DNA from: UBA1081 sp045537555
GTDB lineage: Bacteria > Bacillota > Clostridia > Oscillospirales > Acutalibacteraceae
Direction: 5' to 3'
Length of the DNA: 12,836 bases
Assembly (NCBI GenBank): GCA_045537555.1
Contig: JAZSPR010000158.1
Location: forward strand, 1 to 12,836
The notes below the pieces were generated by a model. That model was not told the DNA's origin and ran no database searches. It was given only the letters and a program-made list of their open reading frames with translations. Both the position numbers and the translations under genes were made by a program. Shown one piece after another: positions 6,744-12,836 of this stretch (position 1 is the first letter of the stretch; every line of letters begins with the position of its first letter).

Positions 6744-6763
6744 CTGACTTACGGAGTTTTCAT

Positions 6764-8395
6764 ATGAAACGATTTATTTCCATAATTTTAATAATATTCA
6801 TATTGTTATCCATTTTCACATCCTGCAAAAAGGAAGAAGAAAAAATGGAGCTTTATTATCCTCTTACCGAGGATTTCAAGAGTCTTGACCCGCAGATTGC
6901 AACGGACAACTCATCAAAACTTATAGCATATAACTGCTATGAGGGGCTTGTTCGTGTGAATGAACAGGGTGAAGTTGTGCCCGCAGGTGCTGTAAACTGG
7001 TCTGTTTCAGCTGATTCACTCACTTACACATTCAATCTCAGACGTGATGCTGTATGGTACCTTACAAACACATCAAAAGAAGAACTCAGCGACAATGACC
7101 CGAACAAATCAGACCTGCCCGTGAATTTTGATTCACGCGTTACTGCAAAAGACTATGTTTTCGGCATAAAAAGAGCCGTTGACCCTCTGACGGGTTCATC
7201 AGATAACAAATATCTTGCCGCAATCAGAAATGCTCAATACATTATTGACGGAAAAATGGATGTAAATGAGCTTGGAATTGAAGCTGTTGACGATTACACT
7301 CTTAAAATAACGCTTGATTATGCAGACCCTGATTTTCTTTATTATCTGACAAGACTTGTTGCAATGCCCTGTAATGAGCAGTTTTTCAATGCATGTAAAG
7401 GCAGATACGGTCTTGCAATGGAATATATGCTCTGCAACGGAGTTTATATGGTCTACCGCTGGAGTCCCGGTGCAGTTATAAGACTTGAAAACAACCCTCT
7501 TTACACAGGTGAAAACAAAGCTGTTAATGACAGAGTATGGGTTTATTATATTGAAGACGAAGCAACCGTTCCCGAAAAAATCAAAAAAGGGAATTATGAT
7601 GCGGGTTATGTATCAGCATTTGAGAAACATAACTTTGATGAACGCAAAGGCTTCGGAATAATACCGAGAAGCGATGTTTTATGGGGTTATTGGTTCAACA
7701 GCAATACACCCGAATTTGCAGTAACGGAACTACGTCAGGCTTTTGCGGGCACGGTTGACAAAAATATTCTTACAAGTCCCGATTATATTCAGGGCAGAAC
7801 GGACAGACTTTATACGAATGTCCTCTCCCCCGCATATGACTACACACCGCAGGCTGTTCCTTATGATGAATCTGTTGCTCAGGCAAAATACAAAACGGCA
7901 ATGGAGAAAAGCGAAGATGTATCGGCGTCAATGACCGTTACCGTGCTTACCTGCGAGGATTTTGCAGACAGCGTTAAAAAACAGATTCAGATATGGCAGA
8001 AAGTTTTCGGCATTGACGTGAAAATCAAGGTTGAGACAAGAGAAACTGCTATAAAAATGATGAACTCGGGAAATTATCAGATTGCATTTCTTCCCGTAAC
8101 AATTACGGCAACAAATACTGCCGAATATTTCAGAACATTTATGTCCGATTCCGATTATAATATAACAGGTTACAGAAACTCAAATTATGATGCACTCATT
8201 AATTCACTTACAACTTCCATGTCTCAGGACAAGGAAAATGAAGTTTACAAGAGCTGTGAACAGTCACTCATAACTTACGGTGTGGTTGTTCCCGTATTCA
8301 CGGAAGCATCATATTTTATAACAGGCAAAGACACTTCGGGAATTTATTCATTCTCGGAAAGTGAAGTTTATTTCAGAAACGGAACAATCGATTAA
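6764..8395 (+). CDS. peptide-type ABC transporter solute-binding lipoprotein (family 5)
   Basis: An extracytoplasmic solute-binding protein of family 5 (OppA/DppA-like), which captures oligopeptides or similar ligands for an ABC importer. The start at 6764 has GGAG 7 bases upstream and gives a lipoprotein signal: MKRF, a hydrophobic run, then FTSC with Cys21 as the lipidation site, followed by a charged linker. The mature protein opens with YYPLTEDFKSLDPQIATDNSS and NCYEGLVRV, typical for the family, and has VTAKDYVFGIKRAVDP at about 123-140 and a C-terminal lobe with YRNSNYDALI. The 543 aa length is normal. No permease or ATPase gene is adjacent, so it is an orphan binding protein here. No convincing promoter of its own is visible; transcription would have to start in or near the repeat element. 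Confidence 0.9.
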   Translation: MKRFISIILIIFILLSIFTSCKKEEEKMELYYPLTEDFKSLDPQIATDNSSKLIAYNCYEGLVRVNEQGEVVPAGAVNWSVSADSLTYTFNLRRDAVWYLTNTSKEELSDNDPNKSDLPVNFDSRVTAKDYVFGIKRAVDPLTGSSDNKYLAAIRNAQYIIDGKMDVNELGIEAVDDYTLKITLDYADPDFLYYLTRLVAMPCNEQFFNACKGRYGLAMEYMLCNGVYMVYRWSPGAVIRLENNPLYTGENKAVNDRVWVYYIEDEATVPEKIKKGNYDAGYVSAFEKHNFDERKGFGIIPRSDVLWGYWFNSNTPEFAVTELRQAFAGTVDKNILTSPDYIQGRTDRLYTNVLSPAYDYTPQAVPYDESVAQAKYKTAMEKSEDVSASMTVTVLTCEDFADSVKKQIQIWQKVFGIDVKIKVETRETAIKMMNSGNYQIAFLPVTITATNTAEYFRTFMSDSDYNITGYRNSNYDALINSLTTSMSQDKENEVYKSCEQSLITYGVVVPVFTEASYFITGKDTSGIYSFSESEVYFRNGTID

Positions 8396-8406
8396 GGAGA
8401 ATACAG

Positions 8407-9645
8407 ATGTCAGTTTTAAGACCTTTCAGAGCTATACGCCCCACAAAAGAAAACGCATCAAAGGTAGCCGCACTCCCCTATGACGTTATGAACAGTCAGG
8501 AAGCTGCGGAAATGGTAAAGGGCAATCCTCTTTCATTCCTTCACGTTGACAAAGCGGAAATTGACCTTCCCGAAGGCACATATATTTACGATGAGAAAGT
8601 TTATCTTAAGGCAAGAGAAAATCTCAATAAGCTTTCAGAAGACGGAATCTGCATTCAGGATGAAAACCCCTGCCTTTACATCTACCGTCAGATAATGAAC
8701 GGCAGAGCACAAACCGGTATTGTAGGCTGTGCATCAATTGATGATTATATGAACAACATCATCAAAAAGCATGAGCTTACAAGAGCCGATAAAGAAGCTG
8801 ACAGAATCAATCATGTTGATTACTGCGATGCAAACACAGGCCCTATTTTTCTGACATACAGAGCAGACAGCACAGTTGATGCAATAGTTGAAAAATATGT
8901 AAATAATCAACCCGAATATAATTTCGTGACAGATGACGGCATCACAAACACGGTATGGGTGGTTGATAATGATGAAGACATTGCCGCACTTTCAGATGCT
9001 TTCGCCAAAATCCCCGCTCTTTACATCGCAGACGGTCACCACAGAGCCGCATCTGCCGTAAAAGTTGGTATAAAACGCCGTGAGGCTAACCCTGATTTTG
9101 ACGGCACAGAGGAATTTAACTTCTTCCTTGCAGTTTATTTCAGAAGTGACGACCTTGCAATTATGGATTATAACCGTCTTATTGCAGACTATAACGGAAA
9201 AACAAAAGATGAACTCTTCAACGAAATTTCTGAAAAGTTTGATATTGAAAAGAAAGATGCAATATATCATCCCGAAATGAAACACACATTCGGCATGTAT
9301 ATCGATAAAGAGTGGTACAAGCTTACCGCCAAGAACGGCATTTTCGATGAAAATGACCCCGTTGACAGACTTGATGTTTCAATTCTTCAGAAGAATGTCA
9401 TTTCACCCGTTTTCGGAATCGACGACCCGAGAACAGACAAGAGAATTGACTTCGTAGGCGGAATCAGAGGTCTTAAAGAGCTTGAAAGACGCTGTGAAAT
9501 TGACATGAAGATTGCTTTTTCAATGTACCCGACAACTCTTGACGACCTTATGGACATTGCCGATGCACAAAAAATAATGCCGCCTAAATCAACCTGGTTT
9601 GAACCCAAATTGTTAAGCGGCTTGTTTATCCACAAGTTATCTTAA
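8407..9645 (+). CDS. DUF1015 family protein
   Basis: A member of the DUF1015 (COG4198) family of about 410 aa, function not firmly established. Typical landmarks are the N-terminus LRPFRAIRPTKENASKVAALPYDV, the KHELTRADKEADR stretch (about 121-133), and ALYIADGHHRAASA with Asp209-Gly-His-His-Arg213. That DGHHR motif is the likeliest active-site element. It recalls the short Gly/His/Arg motifs of ParB/sulfiredoxin-fold enzymes, but this is a weak resemblance only. There is no signal peptide, so it is cytoplasmic. It starts 11 bases after the binding-protein stop with a strong AAGGAG, so the two are co-transcribed. From memory, clostridial members often sit beside serine-biosynthesis genes; that is not the case here. 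Confidence 0.9.
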   Translation: MSVLRPFRAIRPTKENASKVAALPYDVMNSQEAAEMVKGNPLSFLHVDKAEIDLPEGTYIYDEKVYLKARENLNKLSEDGICIQDENPCLYIYRQIMNGRAQTGIVGCASIDDYMNNIIKKHELTRADKEADRINHVDYCDANTGPIFLTYRADSTVDAIVEKYVNNQPEYNFVTDDGITNTVWVVDNDEDIAALSDAFAKIPALYIADGHHRAASAVKVGIKRREANPDFDGTEEFNFFLAVYFRSDDLAIMDYNRLIADYNGKTKDELFNEISEKFDIEKKDAIYHPEMKHTFGMYIDKEWYKLTAKNGIFDENDPVDRLDVSILQKNVISPVFGIDDPRTDKRIDFVGGIRGLKELERRCEIDMKIAFSMYPTTLDDLMDIADAQKIMPPKSTWFEPKLLSGLFIHKLS

Positions 9646-9655
9646 ATTGAAATTT

Positions 9656-10528
9656 TTACACTCCGCTGAGATCAAACGGCGGGGTGTATTCTTTTTTTGC
9701 CGAGGAAAAATCCTGAACATAAGCATTTTCAATACCGCAGAGATACATATAATCAACAGCTTTATTGTATTCTTCCTGCGTGATTGAATTCTGAAGCTCG
9801 GGCAAGGTGCATTTTTCATTGGGAGTAAACTGACTCATAAGGCTGAAAATGACTTTGTCGCCGAATTCTTCCGATACCCAATCAATCACATCAAGCGTGT
9901 CTTCAAGCTGACCGGGGAGCATAAGGTGACGGATTATAACACCTTTTCTCATTATGCCGTCTTCGTCAAGAACGAATTCACCCGTCTGACGGAACATTTC
10001 ACGGATTGCATTTTTTGCAACTTCAGGGTAATCCTTTGCCTTTGAATATCTTTCCGCAACAGCAGAGGACATATATTTCATATCGGGCAGATAAATCTGA
10101 ACCTTGCCCTCAAGCATTTTCAGCGTTTCAACGCTGTCATACCCTCCCGAATTATAAACAACGGGTACCGGTAACGGCTTTTCAAGTGTTTTTAATATCT
10201 GCTTTGAAAAATGGGTCGGTGTAACAAGATTTATATTATGAACACCCTGTTCAATCAGTTCGTTAAAAATCTCTGTAAGCCTTTCGGGGGTAATAACTTT
10301 TCCCTTTCCGCCGGAACTGATTTCATAATTCTGACAGAAAACGCACTTCATATTGCAACCGCTGAAAAATACGGTACCCGAACCTTTTGTTCCGCTGATA
10401 CACGGCTCCTCCCAGAAATGTGGTGCGGCACGTGCTATTTTTATTTCATCCCCTACAGAACAGACACCCGTATTGATACTTCTGTCAGCATCGCACTTTC
10501 TCGGGCAGATGTTACATTTTTCAGTCAT
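9656..10528 (-). CDS. PflX-like radical SAM protein (COG1313)
   Basis: A radical S-adenosylmethionine protein of the PflX/COG1313 group, related in sequence to pyruvate formate-lyase activating enzymes but of uncertain substrate. The 4Fe-4S-binding motif is CNMKCVFC (Cys58, Cys62, Cys65), preceded by GSGTVFFSG and followed by QNYEIS. An N-terminal cluster of cysteines (Cys5, Cys8, Cys12, Cys23) is also typical of this group. NINLVTPTHF (about 94-103) and NSGGYDSVETL follow, as in family members. I chose ATG 10528 (290 aa) because MTEKCNICPRKC is the conserved N-terminus. The extra 37 residues of the longer frame are a shadow of the MFS gene. The start overlaps the end of the MFS gene by 8 bases, indicating translational coupling. 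Confidence 0.92.
   Translation of the reverse strand: MTEKCNICPRKCDADRSINTGVCSVGDEIKIARAAPHFWEEPCISGTKGSGTVFFSGCNMKCVFCQNYEISSGGKGKVITPERLTEIFNELIEQGVHNINLVTPTHFSKQILKTLEKPLPVPVVYNSGGYDSVETLKMLEGKVQIYLPDMKYMSSAVAERYSKAKDYPEVAKNAIREMFRQTGEFVLDEDGIMRKGVIIRHLMLPGQLEDTLDVIDWVSEEFGDKVIFSLMSQFTPNEKCTLPELQNSITQEEYNKAVDYMYLCGIENAYVQDFSSAKKEYTPPFDLSGV
9657..9698 (+). terminator. rho-independent terminator after the DUF1015 gene
   Basis: An 11-base stem (TACACTCCGCT with GGCGGGGTGTA, two G-U wobbles in the plus-strand RNA) with a 10-base loop is followed by TTCTTTTTTT. It begins 12 bases after the DUF1015 stop. The same bases encode the last residues and the stop codon of the converging radical SAM gene, so the terminator is embedded in coding sequence. 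In the minus direction the wobbles become A-C mismatches and there is no U-tract, so it should act one way only. Confidence 0.85.
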
Positions 10529-11981
10529 CCCATTCACAGCCTGTGACAGTATCCATATCAACACCCTTTGTTTCGTGAGTCTTCTTGCCGAGAGTAATAA
10601 GTGCACCGATAAAACCGGGAACAAGAAGACCGAATGCAAGAATACCGATGATTGTGTTACCGAAAATCATCTTGACAATAAATGAAACAATATATGAAAC
10701 GGCAAAACCGACTGCTGTTACAACAAACTGTGCAGACATTGTTGATGAACGAAGGTTTGTGGGGGAAGACTCACCTATCATCATAATGATAACATCATTT
10801 GTTGCATAATATGAGCCTACGAACATGCCGCAGAAGAAACCGACAACATAAGGATTCCAGCCGAGCATTGAGCCTACCCAGAACAGACAGAATGTGATAA
10901 GACAGTCTGCCGCAATGATAATAGCCGCTTTCTTTCTTCCGCCCCATTTTGCATCGGAGATAAAGCCTAAAATAACCTGAGCTATCGAACAACCCAGCGG
11001 GAAAAGGAACAGAGCTGTTGTAACGGGACCGACGCTGACCGCATCAAGAACTGCTTCACCTATTTCGGGGAACATACCGTTATTCACATAGTTCTGAGCA
11101 TAACCGTAAGACATGATAACCTGATAGTCAACCGAGCCGATAAAACCTACATTAGCAATAGCGGCTGTGATATAGAGCCACTTGAGCTGTTTATGCTTCA
11201 TTGCAAATTTAAGTGCATTGATAAGACCGCCCTGTGCATTTTCAGCACTCTTCTTCTCTTTTTCTGCGGCTTTTTCTTCATCTGTCATTCTGAGGTAACG
11301 GAGTCTTGAATCAATGAACGGGTCTGTTTCTCTTGCAAAAAGAAGTGCAACAAGACTTGAGAAAATACCGACAATTGCAGGTACAATATAAACATTTCGC
11401 CACTCTGATGCGTTTTCCATAAGCATTCTTCTGAGTAAGGGCACGAGCATAACACCCATATTTGCAAAGAATTTTATTGAAGAATAAACCCTTGCTCTCG
11501 ATTTTGTCGGCGACGATTCCATTATGTAAACAACATGCATATCGTGGGGAATGAAGAACTGCACCATACATGCGCCGATAAAATAAAGGAATATATTATT
11601 TGAAAGGAAAATTATGAGCATAGCAAAGCTCATGCCGAAGGTGTTTATAATAAGGAATTTCTTTCTGCCCCAACGGTCAGCAAGGGGTCTGTAAAGAAGA
11701 CCTATCGCCTGAAACGGCACAACAAGAATCGACAGAATATCAAGAAAACCTACGGAACGCTCACCGAAGTTCTGGAACAGGTCGTTTGCAATTTCGGTTT
11801 TCATAAGTGTTCCTATCTGCGAAGCGATTTCATCTGTTGCATAAATCAGAGAAATAAGAAGAACAAGATAAAAGAAATATAAATTTTTCTTAGGACGTGA
11901 TTTTTCACGTTCCCATTTTTTTATTTCTTTTTCACGTCTGAGAGCTTGTTTCTGAAGCTTTTCTGCTGTCATATTTTTCAT
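10521..11981 (-). CDS. MFS transporter
   Basis: A 486-residue major facilitator with about twelve hydrophobic segments, preceded by a highly charged, probably helical cytoplasmic N-terminus (about residues 5-32). Motif A (PLADRWGRKK, about 99-108) is between TM2 and TM3, with its echo GFISDAKWGGRKK in the second half. YIMESSPTKSRAR (about 152-164) after TM4 and IGESSPTNLRSS in the second half match the E-x-x-P-x-x-x-R signature of sugar-porter-like families. The substrate is unknown. A charged central loop of about 40 residues separates the halves. ATG 11981 is chosen because AAAGGAGA precedes it and because the predicted transcription start (about 11998) excludes the ATG at 11999. It is co-transcribed with the radical SAM gene. 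Confidence 0.92.
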   Translation of the reverse strand: MKNMTAEKLQKQALRREKEIKKWEREKSRPKKNLYFFYLVLLISLIYATDEIASQIGTLMKTEIANDLFQNFGERSVGFLDILSILVVPFQAIGLLYRPLADRWGRKKFLIINTFGMSFAMLIIFLSNNIFLYFIGACMVQFFIPHDMHVVYIMESSPTKSRARVYSSIKFFANMGVMLVPLLRRMLMENASEWRNVYIVPAIVGIFSSLVALLFARETDPFIDSRLRYLRMTDEEKAAEKEKKSAENAQGGLINALKFAMKHKQLKWLYITAAIANVGFIGSVDYQVIMSYGYAQNYVNNGMFPEIGEAVLDAVSVGPVTTALFLFPLGCSIAQVILGFISDAKWGGRKKAAIIIAADCLITFCLFWVGSMLGWNPYVVGFFCGMFVGSYYATNDVIIMMIGESSPTNLRSSTMSAQFVVTAVGFAVSYIVSFIVKMIFGNTIIGILAFGLLVPGFIGALITLGKKTHETKGVDMDTVTGCEWDD

Positions 11982-12004
11982 CAAAGCATCTCCTTTCATA
12001 TATA

Positions 12005-12033
12005 ATTATATATTTCCTATATATTTAAGTCAA
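12005..12033 (-). promoter_or_regulatory. sigma-A promoter for the MFS-radical SAM operon
   Basis: On the minus strand TTGACT (12033-12028) and TATAAT (12010-12005) have a 17-base spacer. Transcription would start near 11998, leaving a leader of about 17 bases that is almost entirely the ribosome binding site. The segment between here and the CtsR operators (12034-12146) is AT-rich and I see no feature in it. Confidence 0.85.
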
Positions 12034-12146
12034 TGAAAAAATAAAATTTATAAGCCGTAAATACAACTTCTGAAATTTGCATGATTTTTGAAGAAAATTG
12101 AAGAAAATCAAAGATTATATGAGCTAAATTGATTTATAATTATATT

Positions 12147-12170
12147 TTTGACTTTTTTTGACCTTTGACA
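12147..12170 (-). promoter_or_regulatory. CtsR operator, upstream array (three heptads)
   Basis: Read on the minus strand, 12163-12147 is GGTCAAA-AAA-AGTCAAA, a perfect match to the CtsR consensus RGTCAAANANRGTCAAA. A third heptad, TGTCAAA (12170-12164), adjoins it directly. The array covers the -35 box of ctsR, so bound CtsR should block RNA polymerase. Confidence 0.93.
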
Positions 12171-12193
12171 GAAAAGTCAGAAACAATTATACT
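12165..12193 (+). promoter_or_regulatory. sigma-A promoter of ctsR
   Basis: TTGACA at 12165-12170 and TATACT at 12188-12193 are separated by 17 bases, predicting transcription from about 12200. The -35 box is itself part of a CtsR heptad, and the two operator arrays bracket the promoter, consistent with tight autoregulation relieved by heat or protein stress. Confidence 0.93.
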
Positions 12194-12203
12194 TAAATTG
12201 CAA

Positions 12204-12226
12204 AGTCAAAGAAAGTCAAAGTCAAA
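12204..12226 (+). promoter_or_regulatory. CtsR operator, downstream array (three heptads)
   Basis: AGTCAAA-GAA-AGTCAAA at 12204-12220 fits the CtsR consensus exactly, and a third repeat (AGTCAAA at 12220-12226) overlaps the second by one base. It lies just after the predicted transcription start and points opposite to the upstream array. Confidence 0.93.
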
Positions 12227-12251
12227 TTTCATAAAAAACGGAGCTGATTTT

Positions 12252-12704
12252 ATGAGTATAAGTAATGATATTGCTGCTATTCTGCTCTCCATGCTTGAGA
12301 ATGAAGGCAGAGCAGAAATCCAGCGTAATGAACTTGCAGAAAAAATCGGATGCGTACCCAGTCAGATAAACTATGTCATATCATCACGCTTCACCCCCGA
12401 AAACGGCTACACGGTTGAAAGCCGGAGAGGCGGCGGCGGATATATAAAAATCACAAGAATCAATTATTCGGCAAAAGAACAGATGCTTATGCATATAATT
12501 AATTCGATCGGGGAAACAATCGGAGAACAATCTGCAAGAGCAATTGTAATAAACCTTACTCACGGTGATTTTATTTCTGCAGAAACGGCAAAACTTATTC
12601 TTGCAGCTATGAATGAAACGTGTTATAAATCAGTACCCCCCGAATTCAGGGGAAGAATCAGAGCATCAATTTTGAAACAGATGCTGATTGCAGACAAACA
12701 ATAA
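12252..12704 (+). CDS. ctsR: CtsR, repressor of class III stress (clp) genes
   Basis: A dimeric winged-helix repressor of clp protease and chaperone genes in Gram-positive bacteria, inactivated by heat and, in Bacillus-type systems, removed by McsB and ClpCP. The winged-helix region is plain: QRNELAEKIGCVPSQINYVISSRF (about 25-47), then ESRRGGGGYIKI (57-67), the glycine-rich wing that enters the DNA minor groove and carries the heat-sensing glycines. The C-terminal domain ends with a RIRASILKQML helix typical of the family. At 150 aa the length is normal. ATG 12252 is chosen because CGGAG lies 8 bases upstream; a longer frame from 12165 would begin inside the -35 box. McsA, McsB and ClpC genes often follow ctsR, but the next 132 bases hold only repeats. 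The last codon and stop (CAA TAA) belong to a repeat word. Confidence 0.96.
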   Translation: MSISNDIAAILLSMLENEGRAEIQRNELAEKIGCVPSQINYVISSRFTPENGYTVESRRGGGGYIKITRINYSAKEQMLMHIINSIGETIGEQSARAIVINLTHGDFISAETAKLILAAMNETCYKSVPPEFRGRIRASILKQMLIADKQ

Positions 12705-12729
12705 TTTGTCGAGGTACCCTCGACAAATT
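12703..12729. repeat. 27-base palindrome at the ctsR stop codon
   Basis: A perfect 12-base inverted repeat (AATTTGTCGAGG and CCTCGACAAATT) around TAC, starting inside the ctsR stop codon. Its arms match the outer arms of repeat copy 2 except for one base (GAGG instead of GGGG). It could form a strong hairpin in the ctsR transcript, but no T-run follows, so a terminator role is only possible. Confidence 0.8.
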
Positions 12730-12730
12730 A

Positions 12731-12836
12731 AATTCGCAATGCTAAATGCTAAATTCGCAATTGTGGAAAGGGCTTCGCCCTTTAACCCATTTTAAAATCA
12801 ACACCGTAAGGTGTTCCGAAATTGCGAATTGCGAAT
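12731..12836. repeat. composite palindromic repeat region, running off the window
   Basis: AATTCGCAATT at 12752-12762 is inverted as AATTGCGAATT at 12820-12830, enclosing two perfect hairpins: 12767-12783 (AAAGGGC, loop TTC) and 12800-12815 (AACACC, loop GTAA). A partial direct copy of the arm lies at 12731-12740 and another begins at 12831. The build (outer inverted arms around small tight hairpins) is like the REPIN-like elements, but the sequence is different. No coding potential is seen and the right end is cut by the window. Confidence 0.75.

Noticed and set aside
6647..6763. N-terminal extension of the solute-binding protein
   Set aside because: The extra 39 codons lie mostly in the repeat element; the start at 6764 has a ribosome site and directly begins a lipoprotein signal peptide.
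10529..10639. N-terminal extension of the radical SAM protein
   Set aside because: It overlaps the MFS coding region in another frame; the conserved N-terminus of the family begins at 10528.
12135..12140. TATAAT on the plus strand upstream of the ctsR operators
   Set aside because: No -35-like hexamer is found at a 16-18-base spacing, and a much better promoter lies at 12165-12193.
12165..12251. N-terminal extension of CtsR
   Set aside because: The upstream start is the TTG of the -35 box and lies before the predicted transcription start; 12252 has a ribosome site and gives the normal CtsR length.

Overview
The window looks like chromosomal DNA of a low-GC Gram-positive bacterium of the class Clostridia, most likely an anaerobic gut or rumen Ruminococcaceae/Oscillospiraceae-type organism. 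This rests on a CtsR repressor with its heptad operators, a RecD2 helicase, DUF1846 and DUF1015 proteins, an MscL with a C-terminal zinc ribbon, AGGAG-type ribosome binding sites and textbook sigma-A promoters with 17-base spacers. The genus is an inference. There is no phage, plasmid, CRISPR, tRNA or rRNA signal.

Layout. (1) 1-282: a palindrome-rich repeat element (copy 1), then a sigma-A promoter. (2) 283-3512, plus strand: a divergent MreB-family gene and recD2, 8 bases apart. (3) 3511-3584: a small palindromic repeat and a bidirectional terminator. (4) 3583-6399, minus strand: DUF1846 protein, then mscL, then an EamA transporter, read from a promoter at about 6437-6465. (5) 6418-6763: a second copy of the repeat element, inverted relative to copy 1. 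(6) 6764-9645, plus strand: a lipoprotein peptide-type solute-binding protein and a DUF1015 protein, ended by a terminator. (7) 9656-11981, minus strand: an MFS transporter overlapping a PflX-like radical SAM protein. (8) 12147-12704, plus strand: ctsR behind a promoter bracketed by two CtsR operator arrays. (9) 12703-12836: another cluster of palindromic repeats running off the end.

The genes are mostly housekeeping or of unknown role: cell shape, DNA repair, osmotic protection, transport and heat-shock control. They do not form one pathway. The most unusual content is between the genes. Two copies of a REPIN-like element (inverted REP-type hairpins, each with a GTAG foot) enclose further small hairpins with three-base loops. 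One hairpin stem shows compensatory base changes between the copies. The elements sit in an outer palindrome whose word CAATAATTTGTCG recurs in reduced form exactly at the stop codons of recD2 and ctsR, where it appears to supply the last codon and the stop. The second highlight is the ctsR promoter, with one three-heptad CtsR array on each side in opposite orientation.
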